From positions 1 to 44,741 of the forward strand of contig NZ_JBEKVH010000011.1 in assembly GCF_049514155.1 (NCBI RefSeq): a stretch of DNA of 44,741 bases. Direction: 5' to 3'. A program made the translations under genes and the position numbers. The notes beneath the pieces were generated by a model. That model had not been told where the DNA came from. It searched no databases and saw only the letters and a list, made by a program, of their open reading frames with translations. Shown one piece after another: positions 1-7,095 of the stretch. Source of the DNA: Roseiarcus sp049514155 (GTDB lineage: Bacteria > Pseudomonadota > Alphaproteobacteria > Rhizobiales > Beijerinckiaceae). Every line of letters starts with the position of its first letter. Position 1 is the first letter of the stretch.

Positions 1-765
1 CGCGTCATCCCCTGCCTCGACGTCAAGGACGGCCGCGTCGTCAAGGGCGTCCAGTTCGTCGACCTGCGCGACGCCGGCGACCCGGTCGAATGCGCCGTCG
101 CCTACGACAAGGCCGGCGCCGATGAATTGTGCTTCCTCGACATCACCGCGAGCCACGAAAACCGCGGCACGCTGATCGACGTCGTCCGCCGCACCGCCGC
201 AGTCTGCTTCATGCCGCTGACGGTCGGCGGCGGCGTGCGCAAGCTCGACGACATCCGCAACTTGCTGCTCGCCGGCGCCGACAAGACGTCGATCAATTCC
301 GCCGCCGTCGCCGACCGGCGCTTCGTCCAGGCCGCAGCGGAGAAGTTCGGCAGCCAGTGCGTCGTCGTCGCCATCGACGCCAAGCAGGCGAAAACGCCGC
401 CGGGCGCGCCGCCGCGCTGGGAAATCTTCACCCATGGCGGGCGCCGGCCGACCGGCATCGACGCGATCGACTACGCGCGCGAAGTCGCCGAACTCGGCGC
501 CGGCGAAATCCTGCTGACCTCGATGGATCGCGACGGCTCCAAGCTCGGCTTCGACATCGCGCTGACCCGCGCCGTCGCCGACGCGGTGACCATTCCGGTC
601 ATCGCCTCCGGCGGCGTCGGCGACCTCGACGATCTCGTCGCCGGCGTCAAGGAAGGCCACGCTAGCGCCGTGCTGGCGGCGTCGATCTTCCATTTCGGCG
701 AATTCACCATTCGCCAAGCCAAGGAACGCATGGCCGCGGCCGGCGTTCCGATGCGGATGGACTGA
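1..765 (+). CDS. hisF: HisF, imidazole glycerol phosphate synthase cyclase subunit (5' end cut by window)
   Basis: HisF is the (beta/alpha)8-barrel cyclase of histidine biosynthesis. It takes ammonia from the HisH glutaminase and converts PRFAR to imidazole-glycerol phosphate and AICAR. The frame is open from base 1 and begins RVIPCLDVKDGRVVKGVQF, the canonical HisF N-terminus, so only the first few residues are missing. The first catalytic aspartate lies in CLDVKDG. The second lies in the TSMDRDGSKLGFD block at about positions 511-555, and a GGV phosphate-binding loop (VIASGGVGDLDD) follows. The C-terminus is normal. Upstream his genes probably lie outside the window; what follows is a repeat region and an unrelated gene on the other strand. 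Confidence 0.96.
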   Translation, partial: RVIPCLDVKDGRVVKGVQFVDLRDAGDPVECAVAYDKAGADELCFLDITASHENRGTLIDVVRRTAAVCFMPLTVGGGVRKLDDIRNLLLAGADKTSINSAAVADRRFVQAAAEKFGSQCVVVAIDAKQAKTPPGAPPRWEIFTHGGRRPTGIDAIDYAREVAELGAGEILLTSMDRDGSKLGFDIALTRAVADAVTIPVIASGGVGDLDDLVAGVKEGHASAVLAASIFHFGEFTIRQAKERMAAAGVPMRMD

Positions 766-782
766 AGCGGCGCACTCACGAA

Positions 783-920
783 CGTCATGGCCGGGCTTGA
801 CCCGGCCATCCACCCCGAGATGCAGCCGCTCTCCGTCGGACGCACGCCGCAATTTCAGACCTCTTGGCGGCCTCCTACGGCTTCCGCGCCTGGATGGCCG
901 GGTCAAGCCCGGCCATGACG
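783..920. repeat. Pair of palindromic repeat elements in inverted orientation
   Basis: Bases 783-812 and 891-920 are perfect 30-bp reverse complements. Each arm is itself a hairpin: ATGGCCGGG, five-base loop, CCCGGCCAT, at 787-809 (loop CTTGA) and 894-916 (loop TCAAG). From memory, GTCATGGCCGGGCTTG-type palindromes are abundant intergenic repeats in Bradyrhizobium and relatives. The pair fills most of the 179-bp gap between the convergent ends of hisF and the SCO1 gene. It could form a long cruciform, or act as a two-way transcript-end hairpin even though it has no T tract. Confidence 0.85.
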
Positions 921-944
921 CTGGTGATGGCGTTAACGCTAAGC

Positions 945-1553
945 CTAGAGATACGCCGACAGCTCCTTCGCCGTGTCCTCCGCCGGCCGCTGCAGGTCGA
1001 GCGATTCGACGAACAGGCCGCTCTTGTCCATCAGATAGACGACCGACGAGTGGTCCATGCTGTAGCCGCCGTCGCTCTGCGGCGGCCCTTTGCGCGCGTA
1101 GACGCGATAGGCCTTCTCCGCCGCTCCGATCTGTTCGGGCGAACCTGACAGGCCGACGAAGCGCTTGTCGAAACTGCTGACGTAATCGGCCATCGTCGCC
1201 GGGCTGTCGCGCTCGGGATCGACGGTGACGAACAGCACGGGGATCGGGGCGTCGGGGATCTCGCGTAGCGCGTCGGCGATGTCGGCGAGCGTCGAGGGGC
1301 AGACGTCGGGGCAGTGGGTGTAGCCGAAATAGACCAGGAACGGATGGCCCTTGAAATCGGCGTCGGTCACCGTCTTGCCGCCCGCGGTCTGCAACGCGAA
1401 CGCGCCTCCGATCAGCGCCGTCGGGTTGCGCGCCGGCCTGGCGGCGAGATAGACGCCGGCGGCGACCAGCGCCACGATCGCGACGACGACCGCGATCACG
1501 CGCGGCGATCGTCCGTGTTTGCCGGGTCCGCCGCCCGCCTTGTCAGCGCTCAA
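945..1553 (-). CDS. SCO1/SenC/PrrC family copper-binding thioredoxin-fold protein
   Basis: A 202-residue membrane-anchored periplasmic protein of the family that delivers copper to, or keeps reduced, the CuA centre of cytochrome c oxidase. A single transmembrane anchor spans about residues 19-38. The thioredoxin-like domain carries the copper motif C81-PDV-C85 and the distal ligand H168 (in YSMDHSS), so all three family copper ligands are present. The start is a TTG at 1553, chosen because it gives a short basic N-terminus before the anchor; no ATG lies close by. No cytochrome oxidase genes are in view. The gene lies 105 bp downstream of the marR-like gene on the same strand and converges on hisF across a repeat. 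Confidence 0.93.
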   Translation of the reverse strand: MSADKAGGGPGKHGRSPRVIAVVVAIVALVAAGVYLAARPARNPTALIGGAFALQTAGGKTVTDADFKGHPFLVYFGYTHCPDVCPSTLADIADALREIPDAPIPVLFVTVDPERDSPATMADYVSSFDKRFVGLSGSPEQIGAAEKAYRVYARKGPPQSDGGYSMDHSSVVYLMDKSGLFVESLDLQRPAEDTAKELSAYL

Positions 1554-1658
1554 TCGCTCTCTCCTGTCGAGGGTCCCTGACGAACCCGACGCCGCGCGGC
1601 GGGCAAACCGCCTCCGACGACTCTTGCGGCGGCAATGGGGAAATCGTGTGGCGAGGAT

Positions 1659-2144
1659 TCAGCCCGAGGCGACCGGCGTCCGCCCCGCCGTCTCGCGCTC
1701 GCGATAGGCGCGCACCAGATCGCGGGTGGCGATCAATAACGTCTCGAACTCGGCGATTTTCTCCGACGGCAGCCGACCGAGCGTCGCGGCGATCAGCGCG
1801 TGCTGGACGGCGATCGCCTGCCCCGCCGCCGCGCGCCCCTCCGGGGTGAGATAGATCGCGTATTGGCGGCGGTCGGCGGCGGTCGAGCGGCGTTCGACCA
1901 GACCCGCCCGTTCGAGTCGGTCGAGCAGCCCGGAAATGTTGCCCTTGGTGACGTAGAGTCGCTGCGCGAGCTCCTGCTGGCTGATCCCCTCCGCTTCGGT
2001 CAGCGTCGTCAACACGTCGCATTGCGGCACCGACAAGCCGATCGCGCGCAAGCGTTCGGCGACCGCCGACTGGATACGGCTTTCCAGCCTGAGGAAGCGA
2101 AACCAGACGCGGATCGCGCGGTCTTTCGATTCGTCGTCGGCCAT
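1659..2144 (-). CDS. MarR family winged-helix transcriptional regulator
   Basis: A 161-residue regulator with the MarR winged-helix layout. The segment GLSVPQCDVLTTLTEAEGISQQELAQ leads into the recognition-helix region VTKGNISGLLDRLERAGLVERR. The wing follows, with the conserved DRR (AADRRQYAIYLT), and then a C-terminal dimerisation helix. Family members usually repress a neighbouring operon and release DNA on binding a phenolic, thioester or other ligand. The ATG at 2144 is divergent from the acyl-CoA ligase at 2349, and the 204-bp gap contains a perfect 18-bp palindrome. A role in controlling that ligase by an acyl or aromatic ligand is an inference. Confidence 0.9.
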   Translation of the reverse strand: MADDESKDRAIRVWFRFLRLESRIQSAVAERLRAIGLSVPQCDVLTTLTEAEGISQQELAQRLYVTKGNISGLLDRLERAGLVERRSTAADRRQYAIYLTPEGRAAAGQAIAVQHALIAATLGRLPSEKIAEFETLLIATRDLVRAYRERETAGRTPVASG

Positions 2145-2238
2145 GCGGCTCCATCTCCGGCGGCGTTTCGCCGGCTCTCGCGGCGGCAGACTACAGAGGC
2201 GCGCCTCGGCCGGCAATTTGGCGGGCGACCTCGACTTA

Positions 2239-2256
2239 AGTCGCGCCGGCGCGACT
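2239..2256. promoter_or_regulatory. Perfect 18-bp palindrome, candidate MarR operator
   Basis: AGTCGCGCCGGCGCGACT equals its own reverse complement. It lies in the 204-bp gap between the divergent marR-like gene (start 2144) and the acyl-CoA ligase (start 2349). MarR dimers typically bind palindromes of 16-20 bp between divergent genes, so position and size fit. The high G+C of the region makes chance palindromes more likely, so this is a candidate only. Confidence 0.45.
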
Positions 2257-2348
2257 GGCGCGCCTCCAGCGGCCATGGTAATAGCATGGAAATTAAGGAC
2301 AACCGCGCGCCGCCGGCTGCGAACGCGCGCCGAAAAGGGAGGACTGCG

Positions 2349-3974
2349 ATGCTCGGGCTGATGCAAGATTGGCCGTTGCTGATTCACAAAATCATCGATT
2401 TCGCCGCCCTGCAGCACCCGCGTCGCGAGGTCGTCAGCCGCCTCGTCGAAGGCCCGATCCACCGCACCAACTACCGCGAGCTGCGTCGGCGCGCGCTCAA
2501 AGTCGCGCAGCGGCTCGAGCGCGACGGGATCAAGCTCGGCGACCGCGTCGCGACGCTCGCCTGGAACAACCACCGCCATCTTGAAGCCTGGTATGGGATC
2601 GCCGGACTCGGCGCGATCTACCACACCGTTAATCCGCGCCTGTTCCCCGACCAGATCGCCTGGATCATGAACCACGCCGAGGATCGGCTGGCGTTCGTCG
2701 ATCTCACCTTCGTGCCGCTGATGGAAGCGCTGGCCCAGAGGCTGCCGACGATCGAGCGCTACGTCGTCTTCACCGACGCGGCGCACATGCCGGCGACCAA
2801 GCTCAAGAACGCCGTCGCCTACGAGGACTGGATCGGCGAAGTCGACGGCGACTTCCGCTGGGCCGAGTTCGACGAGAACACCGCCGCCGGCCTCTGCTAC
2901 ACCTCCGGCACCACCGGCAATCCCAAGGGCGTGCTCTATTCGCACCGCTCGAACCTGCTGCACTCGCTGATCAGCGCCGGCCTCGACTGCCTGCCGGTCG
3001 GGGCGAATTCGACGGTGATGCCGGTCGTGCCGATGTTCCACGCCAATTCCTGGGGCCTCGCCTTCACCGCGCCGATGCGCGGCGCGAAGCTGGTGATGCC
3101 GGGGGCGCGGCTCGACGGCGCCTCGGTCTACGAGCTCCTGGAGACCGAACAGGTCGACTTCACCGCCGCCGTGCCGACGGTGTGGCTGATGCTGCTCGCT
3201 TACCTGCAGAAGGAAGGCAAGAAACTCTCTTCGCTCAAGTCGGTGGTGATCGGCGGCGCGGCCTGCCCGCCGTCGATGATCCGCGCCTTCGAAGAGGACT
3301 ACGGCGTCGAAGTGCGCCACGCCTGGGGCATGACCGAGATGAGCCCGCTCGGCTCGGTCGGATCGATCAAGCCGATGCCCGCCGGCGCGACTCCCGACGA
3401 GGTCTTCGCTTGCAAGGTCAAGCAGGGCTGGGCGCCGTTCGGCGTCGAGATGAAAATCGTCGACGGCGAGAACAACGAACTGCCGTGGGACGGCAAGCGC
3501 TTCGGCCGGCTCAAGGTCGCCGGCCCGGCGATCGCCAAGGCCTATTTCAAGGAGGAGCGCAGCATCCTCGACGACAGCGGCTTCTTCGACACCGGCGACG
3601 TCGCCACCATCGATCCCAACGGCTACATGCAGATCACCGACCGCGCCAAGGACGTGATCAAGTCGGGCGGCGAATGGATCTCGTCGATCGACATCGAGAA
3701 CCTCGCCGTCGGCCACCCCGATGTCGCCGAAGCGGCGGTGATCGGCGTCGCCCATCCGAAATGGGACGAACGGCCGCTGCTGATCGTCGTGCCCAAGGAA
3801 GGCAAGCATCCCAATACCGCCGAAGTGCTCGGCTTTCTCGAAGGCCGCATCGCCAAATGGTGGATGCCCGACGACATGCAGACGGTCACGGAAATCCCCC
3901 ACACCGCCACTGGCAAGATCAACAAGCTCAGGCTACGCGAGGCGTTCAAGGACTACAAGCTGCCGACGGGGTGA
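2349..3974 (+). CDS. Acyl-CoA synthetase, DmdB / long-chain fatty acid-CoA ligase type
   Basis: A 541-residue ANL-superfamily adenylate-forming enzyme that activates a carboxylic acid to its CoA thioester via acyl-AMP. The phosphate-binding loop YTSGTTGNPKG begins at residue 184. The hinge aspartate is in TDRAKD (D431) with KSGGEWIS following, and the catalytic lysine is K523 in TGKINK. The N-terminus MLGLMQDWPLL and the HTVNPRLFPDQIAWIMNHAED block match alphaproteobacterial proteins usually annotated as 3-(methylthio)propionyl-CoA ligase or fatty acid-CoA ligase. The true substrate cannot be read from sequence. The ATG at 2349 is preceded by a strong AAGGGAGGA; the frame stays open far upstream, but that part is antisense to marR. 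It is probably controlled by the divergent MarR protein. Confidence 0.92.
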   Translation: MLGLMQDWPLLIHKIIDFAALQHPRREVVSRLVEGPIHRTNYRELRRRALKVAQRLERDGIKLGDRVATLAWNNHRHLEAWYGIAGLGAIYHTVNPRLFPDQIAWIMNHAEDRLAFVDLTFVPLMEALAQRLPTIERYVVFTDAAHMPATKLKNAVAYEDWIGEVDGDFRWAEFDENTAAGLCYTSGTTGNPKGVLYSHRSNLLHSLISAGLDCLPVGANSTVMPVVPMFHANSWGLAFTAPMRGAKLVMPGARLDGASVYELLETEQVDFTAAVPTVWLMLLAYLQKEGKKLSSLKSVVIGGAACPPSMIRAFEEDYGVEVRHAWGMTEMSPLGSVGSIKPMPAGATPDEVFACKVKQGWAPFGVEMKIVDGENNELPWDGKRFGRLKVAGPAIAKAYFKEERSILDDSGFFDTGDVATIDPNGYMQITDRAKDVIKSGGEWISSIDIENLAVGHPDVAEAAVIGVAHPKWDERPLLIVVPKEGKHPNTAEVLGFLEGRIAKWWMPDDMQTVTEIPHTATGKINKLRLREAFKDYKLPTG

Positions 3975-4006
3975 GCCGACGGCGGTCGCATGTGCAAGCG
4001 CAGGCC

Positions 4007-4060
4007 TTGTAGGCGCGGTCGGTGACCGCGCCCGGACGCGGCCAGCGGCCGCGTCTACAA
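4007..4060. repeat. Twin-hairpin (cruciform) element between convergent genes
   Basis: TTGTAG (4007-4012) and CTACAA (4055-4060) enclose two adjacent perfect 9-bp hairpins: GGCGCGGTC-GGT-GACCGCGCC at 4012-4032 and GACGCGGCC-AGC-GGCCGCGTC at 4035-4055. The design resembles REP/BIME-like intergenic elements. It lies between the 3' ends of the acyl-CoA ligase (plus) and the disrupted secreted-protein gene (minus), so it could terminate transcription in both directions. There is no long T tract on either side. Confidence 0.75.
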
Positions 4061-4072
4061 TCGACGACCGTT

Positions 4073-4593
4073 TCAGCGGCCGCGGCGCAGGACGATCGAG
4101 GCCGAAGCGAATCCGCCGCCGGCGGTGGTGATCGCCAGCGACTGGCGCGCGCCGCGGGTGACGACGGAGGCCTCAGCCGAGAAACCCTGGCCGCGCGCCG
4201 CGAGCTCGAATCGGCCAGGGCCGCCGGCGCCGGTGACCCCGCCCTGGACTTGGCGCGTGAGTTCCCGCCAGGCGCCGAGGATCGCGCCGTTGGTCTGGTC
4301 GAGTTCGATGCGGAAGGCGAACGCCTGCCGCGGGCTGGAGCAGTCGAGCGCCTGGTCGAGGTGGTCGCCGCCGCCGCTGACGGCGTAACTTGCGTGGCAG
4401 CGCAGCGGCGTGGACGAGCCGTCGCTGAACTTCGCCGCGCCTTCGCCGCGCCTTCGCCGCTCCAGGCGCCTTCGAGCCCGGCGAAGATTTCGCCGGCTTG
4501 GGCGAACCTCGCGCCCGCCGCCGTCGCCAGCAGGAACGCGACGACCGGAAGGACCGCCGCGCCTGACATCCGTTTCTTGTTGCATTCGCGCAT
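4073..4593 (-). pseudogene. Secreted small hypothetical protein disrupted by an 11-bp tandem duplication (frameshift)
   Basis: From the ATG at 4593 one frame encodes a convincing signal peptide (MRECNKKRMSGAAVLPVVAF, then ATAAGARFAQA) and the mature start GEIFAGLEGAWSGEGAAK. The rest of a plausible soluble domain (FSDGSSTPLRCHASYAVSGG onward, ending SASIVLRRGR) is in another frame down to the stop at 4073. The switch falls exactly in an 11-bp repeat at 4431-4460. Removing one copy would join the halves as GEGAAK-FSDGSS and give about 169 residues. As it stands the reading frame is broken. It may be a pseudogene, a slippage-switchable gene, or a sequencing error. I do not recognise the family; two cysteines in the mature part (LRCHASY, LDCSSP) could form a disulphide. 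Confidence 0.72.
4431..4460. repeat. 11-bp tandem repeat, about 2.7 copies
   Basis: The unit TTCGCCGCGCC occurs at 4431-4441 and 4442-4452, followed by a partial copy TTCGCCGC at 4453-4460. Because 11 is not a multiple of three, each gain or loss of a unit shifts the frame of the overlapping secreted-protein gene. The present copy number puts signal peptide and mature domain out of frame. Confidence 0.9.
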
Positions 4594-4608
4594 GTCTTCG
4601 CCTATATG
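4580..4608 (+). promoter_or_regulatory. rimPp: Possible promoter for the rimP-nusA-infB operon
   Basis: TTGCAT at 4580-4585 and TATATG at 4603-4608 are separated by 17 bases, the ideal sigma-70 spacing, and lie about 104 bases before the rimP ATG. The -35 box matches the consensus only in its TTG, so the call is weak. It overlaps the start of the divergent secreted-protein gene. Confidence 0.3.
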
Positions 4609-4662
4609 AAGCAGGCAAGAATTCTCATAGCTCCTGATCAGTGATGATGAGGAGAGATTTTG

Positions 4663-4695
4663 AGAGTGGGCCCCGGCCGGGACCCGCTCTTTTTT
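4663..4695 (+). terminator. Leader hairpin with T tract upstream of rimP (attenuator-like)
   Basis: AGAGTGGG (4663-4670) pairs with CCCGCTCT (4683-4690) with one U-G pair, enclosing a GC-rich loop (4671-4682) that can pair further. The run TTTTTT at 4690-4695 follows at once. This has the form of an intrinsic terminator, but it sits only 16 bases before the rimP ATG and no complete gene precedes it on this strand. It therefore reads as a leader attenuator of the operon. NusA and IF-2 operons are known for autogenous control, which would fit; the mechanism here is inference. Confidence 0.65.
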
Positions 4696-4711
4696 GTTGC
4701 CGCAAGGACCC

Positions 4712-5470
4712 ATGGACCGAATCTCCGCGTCGAATGCGCCCGCGCCCGAGGAAGCGCTCGACGAGCCGCGGCTGATCGCCGAGAGCGGCCTCGCCCTCCG
4801 GATCGGCCGCCGCGCCGAGCCGACGCTGCGCACGCTGGGCCTGCGCCTGGTGCGGGTCAAAGTGTCGGCCGCCGAGAACGCGACGGTGCAGATCATGGCC
4901 GAACGACCGGACGGAACGATGACCATCGACGATTGCGAGCGCGCCAGCGACGCCCTGTCGCCGCTGTTCGACGTCGAGGAGCCGGTCGCCGGCGCCTATC
5001 GGCTGGAGATTTCCTCGCCGGGCATCGACCGGCCGCTGGTGCGCGTCTCGGATTTTCGCCGCGCCCTCGGGCACGAGGCGAAGATCGAAATGGCCGTCCC
5101 GGTCGACGGCCGCAAGCGCTTCCGCGGCGCTCTCGAGGCGGTCGAGACGCGCGAAGCGGGGCCGGTCGCGCGGCTCACCCTGCCGCCCGGCGAAAACGGC
5201 GAGGCGGCGAGCGTCGATCTCGCAATCGCCGACATCGGCGAAGCGCGGCTGACGCTCACCGAAGACCTGATCCGCGCCACGCTGCGGCGGGAGAAGGCGG
5301 CGAAGAAACAAGCCAAGGCGGCGCGTTCGGGCGCGGCGGCGAAAGCCGCGCCGAGAAGCGCGGCCAAAACCCCGCGCCCGAGCGGCGCGCCAACGAAACT
5401 GAAGGAATGCCGCGACCCGGCGGCCGATAGCGCCGCGGGCCGGACCGAAGGAGAAGACGATGGCCGTTAG
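4712..5470 (+). CDS. rimP: RimP, 30S ribosome maturation factor
   Basis: RimP binds free 30S subunits and helps late assembly around S12 and S5. The protein has 252 residues. The N-terminal RimP domain includes LGLRLVRVKVS and DDCERASDALSPLFDVEEP, ending in YRLEISSPGIDRPL, the family signature. The C-terminal SH3-like domain follows with FRGALEAVE. A basic Lys/Ala/Arg-rich tail of about 55 residues extends beyond the usual end, as in many alphaproteobacteria. The ATG at 4712 has AAGGA three bases upstream (short spacing); a TTG at 4694 is an alternative. The stop at 5470 overlaps the nusA start by 11 bp, so translation is probably coupled. Confidence 0.95.
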   Translation: MDRISASNAPAPEEALDEPRLIAESGLALRIGRRAEPTLRTLGLRLVRVKVSAAENATVQIMAERPDGTMTIDDCERASDALSPLFDVEEPVAGAYRLEISSPGIDRPLVRVSDFRRALGHEAKIEMAVPVDGRKRFRGALEAVETREAGPVARLTLPPGENGEAASVDLAIADIGEARLTLTEDLIRATLRREKAAKKQAKAARSGAAAKAAPRSAAKTPRPSGAPTKLKECRDPAADSAAGRTEGEDDGR

Positions 5471-7076
5471 CGCCAACAGACTCGAGCTCTTGCAGATCGT
5501 CGACGCCGTCGCGCGCGAGAAGTCGATCGACCGATCGATCGTGCTCGCCTCGATGGAAGACGCGATGCAGAAGGCGGCGCGCTCGCGCTACGGTCAGGAG
5601 ACCGAGGTGCGCACCGAGATCAACCCCAAGACCGGCGAGATCCGTTTCTCGCGCCTGCTGCTGGTCGTCGATCAGGTCGAGAACGACTCGACCCAGATCA
5701 CCCTTTCGGAAGCGCAAAAGAAGAACCCCTCGGCGCAGATCGGCGACTGGATCGCCGAATCGCTGCCGCCGTTCGACTTCGGCCGCATCCCCGCCCAGGC
5801 CTCCAAGCAGGTGCTGGTGCAGAAGATCCGCGAGGCCGAGCGCGACAAGCAGTACGAAGTGTTCAAGGACCGCATCGGCGAGATCATCAACGGTCAGGTC
5901 AAGCGGGTCGAATACGGCAATGTCGTCGTCGACCTCGGCGGGGCCGGCGGCGAAGCGGTGGTCCGGCGCGACGAATTGATCCCGCGCGAGATGTTCCGTC
6001 CCGGCGACCGGCTGCGCGCCTTCGTCTACGACGTGCGCCGCGAAGCGCGCGGGCCGCAGATCTTCCTGTCGCGCACCCACCCGCAGTTCACCGCCAAGCT
6101 GTTCGCGCAGGAAGTGCCGGAAATCTACGACGGCATCGTCGAGGTGAGGGCGGTGGCGCGCGACCCCGGCTCGCGCGCCAAGATCGCCGTCGTCTCCAAC
6201 GATTCCTCGATCGATCCGGTCGGCGCTTGCGTCGGCATGCGCGGCTCGCGCGTGCAGGCGGTCGTCAACGAGCTGCAGGGCGAAAAGATCGACATCATCC
6301 CGTGGTCGCCCGACGCGGCGACCTTCATCGTCAACGCGCTGCAGCCGGCCGAGGTGATGAAGGTGGTGCTCGACGAGGATTCGACCCGTATCGAGGTCGT
6401 CGTGCCCGACGACCAGCTGTCGCTGGCGATCGGCCGCCGCGGCCAGAACGTCCGGCTCGCTTCGCAGCTCACCGGCTGGGATATCGACATCCTGACCGAG
6501 GCCGAGGAATCCGAGCGCCGGCAGAGGGAATTCAACGAGCGCACCAGCGCCTTCATGGCGGCGCTCGACGTCGACGAGACGGTGGCGCAGCTGCTCGCCT
6601 CCGAAGGCTTCCGCACCGTCGAGGAAATCGCCTATGTCGACGCGCGCGAGCTCGCCGGCATCGAGGGCTTCGACGCCGAGACTGCCGAAGAAATCCAGGC
6701 GCGCGCGCAGGGCTATCTGGCGCGCATCGAGGCCGAGCACGACGAGGCGCGCAAGGCGCTCGGCGTCGCCGACGACCTCAAGGAAATCGACGGCCTGACG
6801 ACGCCGATGCTGGTCAAGCTCGGCCAGAACGGCGTCAAATCGATCGAGGACTTCGCCGGCTGCGCCAGCGACGACCTGATCGGCTGGAGCGAACGCACCG
6901 ACGCCGGCGAGAAGAAGTTCGTCGGCTATTTGAGCGAATTCGGCCTGTCGCGCGAGCAGGCCGACGCGATGATCATGGCGGCGCGCGTCAGCGCCGGCTG
7001 GGTCGACGAAGCCGCCGTCGCTACGCCCGAAGCGCCCAAAGCGGGCGAGGCGGGCGACGAAGCGCCGGCGAACTGA
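5460..7076 (+). CDS. nusA: NusA, transcription termination/antitermination factor
   Basis: NusA binds RNA polymerase and nascent RNA to modulate pausing, termination and antitermination. The 538-residue protein has the RNAP-binding N-domain (residues 1-135), an S1 domain (about 140-205, NGQVKRVEYGNVVVDLGG), KH1 (GMRGSRVQAVVNEL, near residue 260) and KH2 (GRRGQNVRLASQL, near 325). Two acidic C-terminal helix-hairpin repeats follow (LLASEGFRTVEEIAYVD... and LTTPMLVKLGQNGVKSIEDF...), the long form seen in proteobacteria. Its ATG lies inside the end of rimP, and a 19-bp gap leads to ylxR. Confidence 0.97.
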   Translation: MAVSANRLELLQIVDAVAREKSIDRSIVLASMEDAMQKAARSRYGQETEVRTEINPKTGEIRFSRLLLVVDQVENDSTQITLSEAQKKNPSAQIGDWIAESLPPFDFGRIPAQASKQVLVQKIREAERDKQYEVFKDRIGEIINGQVKRVEYGNVVVDLGGAGGEAVVRRDELIPREMFRPGDRLRAFVYDVRREARGPQIFLSRTHPQFTAKLFAQEVPEIYDGIVEVRAVARDPGSRAKIAVVSNDSSIDPVGACVGMRGSRVQAVVNELQGEKIDIIPWSPDAATFIVNALQPAEVMKVVLDEDSTRIEVVVPDDQLSLAIGRRGQNVRLASQLTGWDIDILTEAEESERRQREFNERTSAFMAALDVDETVAQLLASEGFRTVEEIAYVDARELAGIEGFDAETAEEIQARAQGYLARIEAEHDEARKALGVADDLKEIDGLTTPMLVKLGQNGVKSIEDFAGCASDDLIGWSERTDAGEKKFVGYLSEFGLSREQADAMIMAARVSAGWVDEAAVATPEAPKAGEAGDEAPAN

Positions 7077-7095
7077 GCTTAAGGCGAGGCGGCGA

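Noticed and set aside
1659..3902. Very long antisense frames, e.g. minus 2145-3902 over the acyl-CoA ligase, minus 5256-7466 over nusA, minus 7021-9861 over infB, plus 35959-38004 over rpoD
   Set aside because: They mirror real genes with strong conserved motifs, are rich in Arg/Ala/His/Asp, and arise because codons in a 70% G+C genome rarely create stops on the other strand. Only the first 161-residue tail of the 1659-3902 frame (MarR) is real.
4594..4618. Start of the 4073 frame at TTG 4618 giving a 181-residue protein
   Set aside because: Its first 60 residues are Arg-rich and shadow the signal peptide encoded in the other frame. The frameshift explanation fits better.
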